A stretch of 64,000 nt of DNA from Prosthecobacter dejongeii (GCF_014203045.1 NZ_JACHIF010000001.1:744001-808000), one strand, 5' to 3'; shown: positions 52,898 through 62,125, counted from the first letter of the stretch. Made by a program: numbers and translations. The notes: generated by a model not told the origin, from the letters alone.

Positions 52898-53143
52898 TCA
52901 CAGCCTCGAGGTCAATATTTGAACTCCCTTTTCAAAAGACATCTTGTCCAAGTTCTTTACCAGACCACTCGCGGTAACAAATAACCCTGATGAAGGATGG
53001 TAAAATGTCCCCTTTCGTCCTGACACGAATCCATCAGGTCCACTCAGAAACATGTGCTCGTCAGGATTCAGTTTTGCGATAGCCCCTTTAAGTCTATCGA
53101 TATTTCGATTTCGGATGTTTAGAATTTTGGTGTTTTTATTCAC
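52898..53143 (-). CDS. Small hypothetical protein
   Basis: 81 residues (NTKILNIRNRNIDRLKGAIAKLNPDEHMFLSGPDGFVSGRKGTFYHPSSGLFVTASGLVKNLDKM). Amphipathic N-terminal helix and a beta-like middle; no family recognised. The amino-acid distribution and low antisense competition suggest a real gene, but evidence is thin. Confidence 0.4.
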   Translation of the reverse strand: MNKNTKILNIRNRNIDRLKGAIAKLNPDEHMFLSGPDGFVSGRKGTFYHPSSGLFVTASGLVKNLDKMSFEKGVQILTSRL

Positions 53144-53424
53144 AGGAATAATTTATACTAAAATAGTATGGTATGCAAGCCATTTATCAAAAAATTGAAT
53201 GTCACGTAGAATGACAAACTATTTCAAATGAGAATGTTTATGCTGATAAACTTATTCAGCAATTCTTTGAAGCGTCTGGGTTAAGCGGTGGGCGAAATTT
53301 TCATTCTGAATAAATTATTGGCGTCCATTTTCCAACCAACTGTGATTGACAATCGCATTTCGATGCATTATACTAGAAGCCTCTGGGGCGAAAAAAAACC
53401 AAAAATGAATGACCCCTATATTCT

Positions 53425-53502
53425 CAATTTGAGAACTATAGAATAGTTTTCAAATTGTACATGTAATTAATATCCATAACATTGCAAATATTATGGATAT
53501 TA
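53425..53502. other. Two adjacent strong hairpins in an AT-rich gene-free gap
   Basis: Hairpin 1: 53425-53439 pairs with 53443-53457 (14 of 15 bp) around a 3-nt loop. Hairpin 2: 53468-53479 pairs perfectly with 53491-53502 (12 bp, extendable by one) around an 11-nt loop. No T-run follows. They lie in the 570-bp gap 53144-53716, which otherwise holds no gene. Origin, transfer-origin or structured-RNA roles are possible but unproven. Confidence 0.55.
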
Positions 53503-53716
53503 AGAGAAGATTACAGAATGTATCCGCCAGCGTCTCTCCTCCCATATTATTTGGCTCAAAAGCACTCAATTTCGTTACAAAATGTACCCCCAAAATCCTC
53601 AAATTAGAGGGGTTCCTTCAACTTTTTCGATTTGGATTTAGTTACTAAGCTTGGCGTGCATTTGTCGATGTTAAAATCTCTATGCTGTAGGACATTTCCA
53701 GTCTCCTTTTACACAT

Positions 53717-54766
53717 TTGATATCCCAGACATTTCCACGGTCCATAATTGTCAATGTTCAACCGTTTTTCAAAGATTCTGACCGCTGCCCATTTTCTGAC
53801 TTCCAATTTTCTGCTGCCTTATTCTGGACGATGGTTGGTCATGGAAGTCGAGACATCGGGTTCTTATTAGACATTCCCGACGATGCTCAGCTCAGCGGCA
53901 ATACTCTGATTCTGAATAAACCTGAAGATGTCCCTTCTCAGGTACAGGCATTTGGCATTCTCTGCCCACTGCCATCGAAAGTCAGGGAACGGGATTCCGT
54001 ATGGACATTTGAATTTCTAAAATATGGCGGCTGGGATACGTTAGTGGTCAATTCTATTCCCGTCGCGGTCCTCGGTTCCGACGTTTGTCCGCCCGGCCCT
54101 CTACCGCCCGGTGACGAGCCTATAGCAGTGTCCTGGTGCGCCTACAGAGGCCTGGAAGGGCTCGTGCCCACATCTCGTATTAAACGGCTTCAGATCCAGG
54201 CTCTGAAGCCATTGACAGCCATGGTGTTGAAAGCTGTTTCACATTTGTCAGACCTCAAGTATTTAGAATTAGTGGCAAAGTCTGCGCAGGAACTTTCTGC
54301 GTGGCTGTTTCCCCAATCTTTGACTGGTCTCTCTGTCAATCTGCCAGAGGATGTAGAGGATCTGAATTCATTTCGCTTTCTGAGCAATCTTACAGTTCTT
54401 CACTTAGTGCAGTGCAAATCATTGCGAAATGTCGAAGTCTTGGGCAAACTTCTAAAAATTGAGAACCTTAAACTTCAGGGGGCAACAACTCTCACTGACA
54501 TTACTGAGATCGGTGATATGAAATCACTCCGGGTACTTGATCTTTCTGGAGCCATGGTTCTAAGAGATCTCAGTCCGCTCGCTCGCCTTCAACGCTTGCA
54601 CAGCGTGAACCTGATGCATTGTGACATGGTCACAGATATCTCGCCTCTAGCGGCCCATGAAGGGCTAAAGCGGCTCGATTTAAGCGGCTGTGGCAAGCTC
54701 AGGTATCTTGGTCCCTTAAATTCGTTGATTGACACGGAAGTTACGCTTCCGACTGGTGGGGTTTGA
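53717..54766 (+). CDS. Leucine-rich-repeat protein
   Basis: 349 residues if the TTG at 53717 is used; no good ATG exists near the N-terminus, so the start is uncertain and the gene may be 5'-truncated. The C-terminal half consists of internalin-like LRRs of about 22 residues: LKYLELVAKS, LTVLHLVQCKSLRNVEVLG, IENLKLQGATTLTDITEIG, LRVLDLSGAMVLRDLSPLA, LHSVNLMHCDMVTDISPLA, LKRLDLSGCGKLRYLGPLN. No signal peptide is evident. It is similar in style to the LRR protein at 5069, but there is no Rhs gene next to it. Possibly an orphan immunity-type or adaptor protein. Confidence 0.6.
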   Translation: MISQTFPRSIIVNVQPFFKDSDRCPFSDFQFSAALFWTMVGHGSRDIGFLLDIPDDAQLSGNTLILNKPEDVPSQVQAFGILCPLPSKVRERDSVWTFEFLKYGGWDTLVVNSIPVAVLGSDVCPPGPLPPGDEPIAVSWCAYRGLEGLVPTSRIKRLQIQALKPLTAMVLKAVSHLSDLKYLELVAKSAQELSAWLFPQSLTGLSVNLPEDVEDLNSFRFLSNLTVLHLVQCKSLRNVEVLGKLLKIENLKLQGATTLTDITEIGDMKSLRVLDLSGAMVLRDLSPLARLQRLHSVNLMHCDMVTDISPLAAHEGLKRLDLSGCGKLRYLGPLNSLIDTEVTLPTGGV

Positions 54767-54893
54767 AATCATCGGTGACAACCTCACGTGCAATGTGTCA
54801 GTCCTTATTTGACATTTCCTCAGACTGAAGGGACAACCGAATCCAGATAATCTGTGTGATTGACATGCAGACTGTCGCAATCTTTAGATGCCC

Positions 54894-56213
54894 CTACTTT
54901 ATTGATTCAATGACAAACATTTTCGTTTCGTCAATACTGACGGAATAACTGTGGGAATACCCAAAGTATTTTGTCTCAAAATTTGTCTGGCGAGTAAACC
55001 CGTCGCTGACCTCAACAAGCTCACCTTCCAAATCAGGCAGATCATACTTGGAATGCATAAAACTGGCAAATTCCTTATTGGACATAAATCCTGTTCCAAA
55101 GAAAACCTGTGCCGCCATAGGACTGATCAAGACTTTGTTAATGATCCCATCCTTGTCAGCATAGATGATGGGAGCCTTTAAAGTTTTTAGTTCGATAGTG
55201 CCTCCAATGAATCCGTCTTCGCCAGCTAGTGCTCCAAACAAAAGAGCCGCTGATTTGTCTTTTGAAGACTGCACTGCATTCTGAAAACCATGAAGAACAC
55301 CCATCTTCTGAAGCGCCTTTAAACCTTGTGCCGTGGTGCATATGATGGCAGAATTGTCGGGGGCTCTCCTCATCTCCATTTCTTCACCCTGTAATTCAGA
55401 TCTATATTTCTTATTGAAGACATCGCGGATTTCGAAAATGTGGTCACCAAGTTGAATATCAAGAATCTTTGGCCCTTTGATATTAGGGTTCACGGGTTCT
55501 TGTGTTTTCACTTCCATGGATACCTCCTCAGGATTGTCTATATTTTCCATTCTTGCTTCTCCAAGATCATGCCTGACAAGCATCCCTGTACCAAACTCTT
55601 CAATTATTGCCGAGAAATACACCACTTTATCTTTATGGAATGAACTGACATCTTCTGACAGGAATGTGACGTTTGCATGGTTCCAGGTGTCCAGTATGAC
55701 AGTGATTGTACGGTTTGATTTCACATCCGTCACATTCCCTTTAAAAAAGTACCTCTTGCCTAGATGCTCACGTTCATACTGTTCCTTTTGAAGAGTGGTC
55801 CCTTCAGATGCATTAGCAATAATGGCATTCCCGTCTTTCGCCTGCCTCTTGGCTTCGTTTGCTTTTTGTTCTTCTGTCAAAGAGGCTTCAACTTTTGAGG
55901 AGTCAGAATCTCCAAACATAGCTACCAGGATCACCAGTCCAAAGATGGCTGCTAACACCAGTCCGAAAAGATGCTTACAGCCGAACTTTTCCTCTGCTTG
56001 GCTTACAGGGACTGGCGGTGGTACAGGAGGACTACTGATTCCACTGGGAAGGAGAGAAGGAAATATTGATGAAATAGGCAGCCATTCAGCAAGGCCTTCC
56101 CGCCACACCAGGTCATTTACATGAAAACGACCAGAATTAACACCTGTGGTGATTTCATTTTCAGTCAATGGTCCAACCTGCTGACCATCTTTGTGGATGT
56201 GGTAATGCATCAT
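54894..56213 (-). CDS. GYF-domain membrane protein with OB-like domain
   Basis: 439 residues. N-terminal GYF_2 domain (YHIHKDGQQVGPLTENEITTGVNSGRFHVNDLVWREGLAEWLPIS), a Pro-rich linker, one TM helix (HLFGLVLAAIFGLVILVAMFG), a coiled region rich in Lys/Glu, then an OB-fold-like domain of the tRNA_anti-like type (YFFKGNVTDVKSNRTITVILDTWNHANVTFL) and a C-terminal beta-rich domain with no clear match. Such proteins are common in Verrucomicrobia and are thought to be envelope proteins that bind Pro-rich partners. Divergently oriented to the XRE gene at 56293. Confidence 0.7.
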   Translation of the reverse strand: MMHYHIHKDGQQVGPLTENEITTGVNSGRFHVNDLVWREGLAEWLPISSIFPSLLPSGISSPPVPPPVPVSQAEEKFGCKHLFGLVLAAIFGLVILVAMFGDSDSSKVEASLTEEQKANEAKRQAKDGNAIIANASEGTTLQKEQYEREHLGKRYFFKGNVTDVKSNRTITVILDTWNHANVTFLSEDVSSFHKDKVVYFSAIIEEFGTGMLVRHDLGEARMENIDNPEEVSMEVKTQEPVNPNIKGPKILDIQLGDHIFEIRDVFNKKYRSELQGEEMEMRRAPDNSAIICTTAQGLKALQKMGVLHGFQNAVQSSKDKSAALLFGALAGEDGFIGGTIELKTLKAPIIYADKDGIINKVLISPMAAQVFFGTGFMSNKEFASFMHSKYDLPDLEGELVEVSDGFTRQTNFETKYFGYSHSYSVSIDETKMFVIESIK

Positions 56214-56292
56214 AATTTTCAGTCCTTCTCAGAATGAGTAATGCCCATTTTAATGGGCGTGCTAGTGTCGTCAACGCGGGATTTGTGACGAG

Positions 56293-56514
56293 GTGGAAAA
56301 CCCATCTCAAATTGATCCCCGCGAACGCGCCATTGTCATGGCATTGAAGGCCGAACGAGAACGACAAGGAATTTCAGCGGCCCAACTCGCAAAGAAAATC
56401 AAAATCAGCCGGAACACCATTCCCAACCTGGAGAGAAATGAAGCCCGACCGACCCTCTGGGTGCTTTTGAAAATCGCGGATGGTCTGAAGGTCAATCTGA
56501 AGGATTTATTTTGA
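56293..56514 (+). CDS. XRE-family transcriptional regulator
   Basis: 73 residues, GTG start. A complete HTH_3 domain: AIVMALKAERERQGISAAQLAKKIKISRNTIPNLERNEARPTLWVLLKIADGLKVNLKDLF. No effector domain. It lies close to the island end and divergent from the GYF gene; it may control element genes or its neighbour. The 300 bp after it hold only the TGCACAG pair near 56751. Confidence 0.85.
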   Translation: MENPSQIDPRERAIVMALKAERERQGISAAQLAKKIKISRNTIPNLERNEARPTLWVLLKIADGLKVNLKDLF

Positions 56515-56750
56515 GTGGTGAAAAATATCTAAACACAGAGGCCAGTCCATGACACCGCCTCACTATGAGCGGTCGAAGACTTCGTGAACGTCAGATCTGG
56601 CAGATTGACGCGGAACTCTGTGTCTGTGGTTATATCAATTCGCCTGCTTCAGCTGTCAAAATGACGAATTCCAGGCATGTTGTGAACATCACCTACATGG
56701 TGGATTCGCCCAGGCTAACCTGAGAGTCAGGATCACATGCCCTGTTAAAA

Positions 56751-56768
56751 TGCACAGAGTCTGCACAG
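56751..56768 (+). repeat. Paired TGCACAG repeats near the tRNA end
   Basis: TGCACAG at 56751-56757 and 56762-56768, eleven bases apart, on the same strand and with the same spacing as at 15197-15214. They lie about 80-95 bp inside the attachment core in the tRNA gene. Confidence 0.5.
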
Positions 56769-56820
56769 TTAGAAATTATTTATGCAGCCAAATTCAACGT
56801 AACTCGTTGAATTTCAAGGG

Positions 56821-56892
<72 letters not shown>

Positions 56893-57034
56893 GTTCGCCT
56901 GTTTGGCGGGCAAGTAGATTAATCGCACTCAGGCGCTCGGCAACCAGATTTCGATACGAACATGTATTTGTGTTCCTCCGAGCCAAAAGAGTCTCGGTTT
57001 TACAAATCAATCCACGTCAAAGACTATTCACTCG

Positions 57035-57241
57035 ATGAGCGTCAAAGAACAAACTCTATCGTGGCTGTCGGATCTGCCTGAAAGCTCAGAGGCCTGGGCC
57101 AATTTGCATGAGGAGGCCCGATTTCTGCATGCTGTCGTCGAAGCGGAAGCCGATATCCGTGAAAGACGCACTTTGGGTTTGGAAGAATTGATCCCTCAGA
57201 TGGAAGCCAAATGGGCACGCCGACTTTCCAAATCCGCCTAA
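57035..57241 (+). CDS. Addiction-module antitoxin (RelB/StbD-like component)
   Basis: 68 residues. The C-terminal part (RRTLGLEELIPQMEAKWARRLSKS) resembles the putative addiction-module component family that accompanies RelE/ParE toxins, in which an LxxLxP-type helix wraps the toxin. The toxin frame begins 30 bp before the antitoxin stop. Since the toxin is frameshifted, this antitoxin is probably a relic. Confidence 0.65.
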   Translation: MSVKEQTLSWLSDLPESSEAWANLHEEARFLHAVVEAEADIRERRTLGLEELIPQMEAKWARRLSKSA

Positions 57242-57539
57242 CAGAGTCTGCCCTTCGTGATCTCAACGAGATAGACGACTATTGGACGCTGCACAGTGAA
57301 CCAGAGAGGGGGAGGGGACAATATGTGCGTGATCTTGCCCATGTAACTCACCAATACCTGACGATTCCAAGCAAAGCGTTGGCTGGGAAAAACTCAAATC
57401 CGCTCTTCTACCTGGAACACGCGAAATCAAAGTCTTCAAAGCCAGTTATCGCATTATTTATCGAGTGGAGGCGGATCAGAGCCTCGTTTACGTGCTACGG
57501 TTTTGGCACAGTCATCGAGCCGAGCCTGACTCGTTTTGA
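57211..57539 (+). pseudogene. Frameshifted ParE/RelE-family toxin
   Basis: The first frame reads FQIRLTESALRDLNEIDDYWTLH...RDLAHVTHQYL, and after a shift near 57355-57380 a second frame gives WEKLKSALLPGTREIKVFKA, SYRIIYRVEADQSLVYVLRF and WHSHRAEPDSF to TGA at 57537-57539. Together these make a normal ParE fold with the conserved PGTRE, YRIIYRV and H-R end. The unshifted frame continues as non-homologous sequence to 57714 and overlaps the next gene. The toxin is almost certainly inactive unless the shift is a sequencing error. Confidence 0.75.
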
Positions 57540-57625
57540 ATGCGCTAAAAAATCCAGCTTTTCACCTGTGCCCAGAAAGGTTCTCTACGTGACAGAAGCA
57601 CCTCCCTGTTTTATCTGCGGGGCGC

Positions 57626-58834
57626 ATGCGCATTCTCTGGGTAAAAACGGGGCCACTTCATCCGCTCGATACGGGGGGAAAACGCCGCACGCATGCGATG
57701 CTGACGGAGATTAGTCGCCTGCATGAGGTGACGTATCTGGCCCTGCTGCCAGAGGGGACGCAGGTTTCTTCGGAAGAGGAGGCGGATGCTTATGCCCAGC
57801 GAAAAATCTGGATCACGTCCAAGCAGGTGCCGAAGAGTTCGCCCCGCTTTTGGGTGGATCTGGCGCGCAGTACGGTTCTGACCAGCCGCCCCTATGCGGT
57901 GCAGCGCTACGAAGAGCCGAAGCTGCGGGCACGACTGCAAGAGATGGCAGCGGGGAAAGAATTTGATCTGGTGATCTGTGATTTCCTAGCTCCAGCGCTG
58001 AACTTTCTGGGCGTGGACTTTGCCTGCCCGACGGTGCTGTTTCAGCACAACATCGAATCTCAAATCTGGAAACGGCTGGCGGAGGCGGAGGCCTCACCCA
58101 TCAAACGCCGCTACCTGCACCTGCAATACCGGCGTATGCACCGATGGGAGGACAAGCTCTCTCGGCTCTTTGACGGCGTCATCACCGTCTCCCCTGATGA
58201 CAGCCGCTTGGCCCGCGATCTCTATGGCCTGACGAATGTGCTGGGCGATGTGCCGACGGGCGTGGATGTGACGTTTTTTAAACCAGGAGCGGCTCCTCTG
58301 TCACCCTTCACATTAGGCTTCTTGGGTTCCATGGATTGGATGCCGAACATTGATGCCTGCCAGTTTTTCCTGGATGACATCCTCCCCCTCGTGCATGCCC
58401 AGCGGCCCGACTGCCACCTAAAGATCATCGGCCGGAATCCACCCGCGAGCCTGCGTGACCGAGCCAGCGACCGCATCCACATCACCGGTACAGTGGACGA
58501 CGTGCGGCCGCATGTGCAGAGCTGCCACGCCATCATCGTCCCGCTGCGCGCGGGCGGCGGCACCCGCATCAAGATCTACGAAGCCATGGCCATGGGAGTG
58601 CCAGTGATCTCCACCCGCATCGGGGCGGAAGGCCTGCCGGTCGTGCATGACAGCGACATCCTGCTGGCCGATGAAGCGGGCGATTTTGCCCGTGAGATCC
58701 TGCGACTCGCTGCCGAGCCTGTGCTGGCAGATAAAGTGGCAAAACAGGCTCGCATGAACGTGGAAGACCACTATTCATGGACGGCTGCCACGGGCATCTT
58801 CCTGGACCTGTGCGCTGCCTGCACGCAACGATAA
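57626..58834 (+). CDS. GT4-type glycosyltransferase (EpsH/PEP-CTERM-style)
   Basis: 402 residues, GT-B fold. N-terminus ILWVKTGPLHPLDTGGKRRTHAML is typical of the sugar transferase of exosortase/EpsH-linked clusters. The donor domain includes GFLGSMDWMPNIDACQFFLDDILPLV, GTVDDVRPHVQSCHAIIVPLRAGGGTRIKIYEAMAMGVPVISTRIGAEGL, with the E-x7-E element. It would build an exopolysaccharide or lipopolysaccharide. A methyltransferase and a second GT4 enzyme follow closely. Confidence 0.88.
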   Translation: MRILWVKTGPLHPLDTGGKRRTHAMLTEISRLHEVTYLALLPEGTQVSSEEEADAYAQRKIWITSKQVPKSSPRFWVDLARSTVLTSRPYAVQRYEEPKLRARLQEMAAGKEFDLVICDFLAPALNFLGVDFACPTVLFQHNIESQIWKRLAEAEASPIKRRYLHLQYRRMHRWEDKLSRLFDGVITVSPDDSRLARDLYGLTNVLGDVPTGVDVTFFKPGAAPLSPFTLGFLGSMDWMPNIDACQFFLDDILPLVHAQRPDCHLKIIGRNPPASLRDRASDRIHITGTVDDVRPHVQSCHAIIVPLRAGGGTRIKIYEAMAMGVPVISTRIGAEGLPVVHDSDILLADEAGDFAREILRLAAEPVLADKVAKQARMNVEDHYSWTAATGIFLDLCAACTQR

Positions 58835-58842
58835 TACCTTAT

Positions 58843-59667
58843 ATGGCCTCTGAATCATCCCGCACCCTGGACCGCCTGCGTCATCATTATGAGGTGGAGC
58901 GCGAGCTGGCCGCACGCCTGAGGAAGTCCACCAAGGAAGAACGTACGACCCTTTTCGCCACCCTGTATGGCGAGCTCTTCGACCGCGTGCCGGATCATCC
59001 ACGCCTGACCCGCCGGGATACGCCGGAGGATAGCAAACGCAAGGTTGCCTCCCAGATGCGGCTCCTGGCCCCCTTCTTGAAGCCGGATAGCGTGCTGCTG
59101 GAATTTGCCCCTGGCGACTGCCGCCTAGCTGCCGCCGCTGCTGCCAAGGTGAAAAAAGTCATCGGGGTGGACATCTCAGACCAGCGCTCTGCCACGGAAG
59201 AGTCCCCGCCTAACCTTGAGTTGGTCGTCTATGACGGTTACTCATTGGATGTCGCGCCGCAGTCGGTGGATATCTGCTTCAGCTACCAGTTTCTGGAGCA
59301 TTTGCATCCGGATGACATCGCTCCCCATTTCCAGATCGCCCGCCGGGTGCTGAAACCGGGCGGTGTTTACGTCTATGACACCCCGCACCGCTACACGGGG
59401 CCGCATGACATTTCAGCCTTTTTCACGGACAAGCTGGAGTGCTTTCACTTTCAGGAATGGACCCACCGGGAGATGCGCAAGCTGCTGAAGAAGCATGGCT
59501 TTTCCACCACCTGGGTCTTCCGTTTTGGCAAACCCCAGCGCAGCGCTTTGATCAATGCCCTGGTGGACACCACAGAGCTACTGCTGAGTCCCCTGCCCCA
59601 TAAGCTACGGCGCAAGCTCTGCCAGCGTCTTTTTCCCTCCGTGGGTCTGGTGGCCGTGGCTGACTGA
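58843..59667 (+). CDS. Class I SAM-dependent methyltransferase
   Basis: 274 residues from ATG 58843. SAM-binding motif LLEFAPGDCRLAAAAAAKVKKVIGVDIS, then motif IV region VDICFSYQFLEHLHPDD and ARRVLKPGGVYVYDTPHRYTG, as in Methyltransf_11 proteins of polysaccharide clusters. It probably methylates a sugar or carrier in the same pathway as the flanking glycosyltransferases. The second GT gene starts 3 bp after its stop. Confidence 0.85.
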   Translation: MASESSRTLDRLRHHYEVERELAARLRKSTKEERTTLFATLYGELFDRVPDHPRLTRRDTPEDSKRKVASQMRLLAPFLKPDSVLLEFAPGDCRLAAAAAAKVKKVIGVDISDQRSATEESPPNLELVVYDGYSLDVAPQSVDICFSYQFLEHLHPDDIAPHFQIARRVLKPGGVYVYDTPHRYTGPHDISAFFTDKLECFHFQEWTHREMRKLLKKHGFSTTWVFRFGKPQRSALINALVDTTELLLSPLPHKLRRKLCQRLFPSVGLVAVAD

Positions 59668-59670
59668 AGC

Positions 59671-60798
59671 ATGAGCACCTCCCCCACCGTCCGCGTCCTG
59701 CACGTCCTCGACTCCCTGGCCCCAGGCGGGCTGGAGAACGGCGTGGTCAATGTGGCTCAAAGGCTGAATGGCCAAGGTTTTGACATTCATTCGGCCTGTC
59801 TGCGCTTTCGCGGCGACTTCGCCGAACGCATGCCCGAGCCTGACAAGGTGGTGGTGATGGGTAAGACGGGCGGCTTTTCTCTCAAGGCCGTGCTCGCCCT
59901 GCGAAAACACATTTTAAAGACGCAGGCAGAGGTCATCCATTCACACAATTTAGGCACGCTCATCTATGCGGCGCTGGCCACTCTGGGCGGCCTCACGCAC
60001 CCCATCGTGCATGGGGAGCATGGGCAGGTACAAAAGCAGGACCTCACCCCGAAACGGCTGGCCCAACGGCGCTGGTTTTTTAAGCTGTGCCACAGCGTGC
60101 ATGTGGTGAGCAGCAGTGTGCGGGATAATCTGCAAGAGCTGGGCCTGGACCCCCAAAAGAAGATCGTGGTGACGCCGAATGGCGTGGACAGCGAGCGCTT
60201 TTCGCCAGCCCGAGATCGGGCCCTGGCCAAACAAGATCTGGGCCTCCCCGGCAATGCCATCGTGGTGGGCATCGTGGGCCGCCTCGTGGCGCTGAAGCGG
60301 CATGAGATGCTCTTTGCCGCCTTTGAAAAGCTGGCCGTTCAATGGCCCAGCCTGCGCCTGCTGGTGGTGGGCGATGGTGGAGCGGACCGTGAACGCCTCA
60401 TCGAAGCCATGAAGGGGCATCGTTACGCGGATCGCATCCTCTGGGCCGGGCATCAGAACGACCTGCCTAAGTACTACCGCGCCATGGATCTGCTGGCCGC
60501 TCCGTCCGAGATCGAAGGTCTATCCAATGCGGTGCTGGAGGCCATGGCCTGCGCCGTGCCTGTGCTGGCGCATTCCGCCTGTGGCAATGCCGAAGTCATC
60601 GAAGATGGCCTAACCGGATTTTTGTCAGACATCCAGAATGCAGACATGCTTGCGGACTGCATCGAGGCCCCGCTAAAGGACCCTGCACTCCTCGCGCGCT
60701 GTGGTAGCGGTGCCCGAGAGACGGTGCTGAAGCGCTACTCCATGGAAGCCATGGCCGAGTGCTACCGCAGGCTTTATCGTGACGCCGCAGGACGGTGA
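59671..60798 (+). CDS. GT4-type glycosyltransferase
   Basis: 375 residues. VRVLHVLDSLAPGGLENGVVNVAQRL at the N-terminus and the donor-site text VVTPNGVDSERFSPARDR, VGIVGRLVALKRHEMLFAA, ILWAGHQNDLPKYYRAMDLLAAPSEIEGLSNAVLEAMACAVPVLAHSACGNAEV show a complete GT-B enzyme. It is of the sugar-transferase type found in EpsH/exosortase loci. It is probably co-transcribed with the two preceding genes. Confidence 0.88.
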   Translation: MSTSPTVRVLHVLDSLAPGGLENGVVNVAQRLNGQGFDIHSACLRFRGDFAERMPEPDKVVVMGKTGGFSLKAVLALRKHILKTQAEVIHSHNLGTLIYAALATLGGLTHPIVHGEHGQVQKQDLTPKRLAQRRWFFKLCHSVHVVSSSVRDNLQELGLDPQKKIVVTPNGVDSERFSPARDRALAKQDLGLPGNAIVVGIVGRLVALKRHEMLFAAFEKLAVQWPSLRLLVVGDGGADRERLIEAMKGHRYADRILWAGHQNDLPKYYRAMDLLAAPSEIEGLSNAVLEAMACAVPVLAHSACGNAEVIEDGLTGFLSDIQNADMLADCIEAPLKDPALLARCGSGARETVLKRYSMEAMAECYRRLYRDAAGR

Positions 60799-60902
60799 TG
60801 AGGGATGAAAGCCCCCGTGGGAATGGGAACGGTCTAAAGGCAGCCCTTATCTGACTGACATTTCGTTTGCCCCGTCGCGCTGAGGCTGGAAAGTACACGT
60901 TC

Positions 60903-61541
60903 ATGATTGGCGACTTCCTTGATCTCATCCTGCACGTGGACAAGCACCTGCTCACGTTTGCCCAGAACTATGGCACGCTCATTTACGTGCTGCTCTTCGC
61001 CATTGTTTTTTGTGAGACCGGGCTGGTGGTCACGCCGTTTTTGCCGGGGGATTCCCTGCTCTTTGCCGTGGGGGCACTGTCCGTCCAGGGCTTTGTGCGG
61101 CTAGAGCTCATCATCCCGCTGCTGATCGCGGCGGCCATCATCGGAGACAACCTGAACTACTGGATCGGCCGCAAGGCCGGGACCTGGATGGTGACGCAGA
61201 AGTGGTTCAAACGAGACTACCTCTCCAAGACCGAGGCCTTCTTTGTCAAGCATGGCGGCAAGGCCATCATCCTCGCGCGTTTTGTCCCCATCGTGCGCAC
61301 CTTTGCCCCCTTCACCGCAGGCTTCGGCCAGATGCAATACTCCCGATTCCTCAGCTACAGCCTAGGCGGTGGTTTCATCTGGGTGCTCAGCTTCACCCTG
61401 GCCGGCTACTTCCTCGGCAGCATCCCCTTCATCAAGAATAACCTGAAGCTCGTCTTTGTGCTGATCATCTTCGTCTCTGTCCTGCCCATCGTGATTGAAG
61501 TGATCAAACACAAGCTGGCGGCGAAGAAAAAGGAGGAGTGA
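60903..61541 (+). CDS. DedA family membrane protein
   Basis: 212 residues from ATG 60903. The family hallmarks are present: FCETGLVVTPFLPGDSLLFAVGAL, AAIIGDNLNYWIGRKAG, FVKHGGKAIILARFVPIVRTFAPFTAGFGQMQY, then two C-terminal TM helices. The E-x6-P-x-PG and R-x3-R residues important in DedA proteins are all there. These proteins act in membrane lipid (undecaprenyl phosphate) flipping and envelope homeostasis. Confidence 0.93.
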   Translation: MIGDFLDLILHVDKHLLTFAQNYGTLIYVLLFAIVFCETGLVVTPFLPGDSLLFAVGALSVQGFVRLELIIPLLIAAAIIGDNLNYWIGRKAGTWMVTQKWFKRDYLSKTEAFFVKHGGKAIILARFVPIVRTFAPFTAGFGQMQYSRFLSYSLGGGFIWVLSFTLAGYFLGSIPFIKNNLKLVFVLIIFVSVLPIVIEVIKHKLAAKKKEE

Positions 61542-61598
61542 TCGAACGACGGCGAACGCCGACAAGCCTCTTGAACAACGGAGTGAAATGAGTCTGCC

Positions 61599-62123
61599 AT
61601 GAAGAACCGTAAGGTTTTGATTGTCTCTTTGATATGGTGCCTTTCGACTCTTCTTTGGGTTGCTCACCCGTTCCTCATGATAGGGTTTTTTGAGGTGACT
61701 CAACACCTCGACTGGTATCCGCCAGAGGCTGATTCTATTGGGATCCCCATCGCTGGAGGCTTCTTGATTGCGGTCTTGGGCTACCCCTTTTTCTTTGTGC
61801 TTTGCTGCGCAGCGTCCGTAGCAGCCCAACCCCCGCTCAGGCTTCTCAGTTGGGACAGAAGCCGCCCGTGGCAGTCGTCGCTTATTAGTGCTCTGTTCGG
61901 GATCCTGGCATTATACAGTCTCGAATCGGCTTTCTACAGCTACAAGCTACTCCAGGAAATCAGAGCATCGGAGCTCAAAGACAGGCAAGATGTGGCTGTT
62001 TACCGGATTGTGTTTTCGCTCGGGTGGGTCTTGCTCTGGCTAACGCTGAGAAGCTGTTTTATGTCCCGCAGTCAAAAGACTGATGGGGGGAACGCCCCAC
62101 TTGATGAATCGGCGTCAGCGTAA
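61599..62123 (+). CDS. Hypothetical membrane protein
   Basis: 174 residues with four hydrophobic segments (LIVSLIWCLSTLLWVAHPFLMIGFF; IAGGFLIAVLGYPFFFVLCCAASVAA; SLISALFGILALYSL; IVFSLGWVLLWLTLRSCF) and a charged C-terminus. No family recognised; no operon partner is evident. Confidence 0.55.
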   Translation: MKNRKVLIVSLIWCLSTLLWVAHPFLMIGFFEVTQHLDWYPPEADSIGIPIAGGFLIAVLGYPFFFVLCCAASVAAQPPLRLLSWDRSRPWQSSLISALFGILALYSLESAFYSYKLLQEIRASELKDRQDVAVYRIVFSLGWVLLWLTLRSCFMSRSQKTDGGNAPLDESASA

Positions 62124-62125
62124 AC

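Noticed and set aside
52649-52984. Overlapping plus-strand frames in the gap before the small minus-strand gene
   Set aside because: Neither frame shows protein-like features and both run into the antisense of another frame; no homology recognised.
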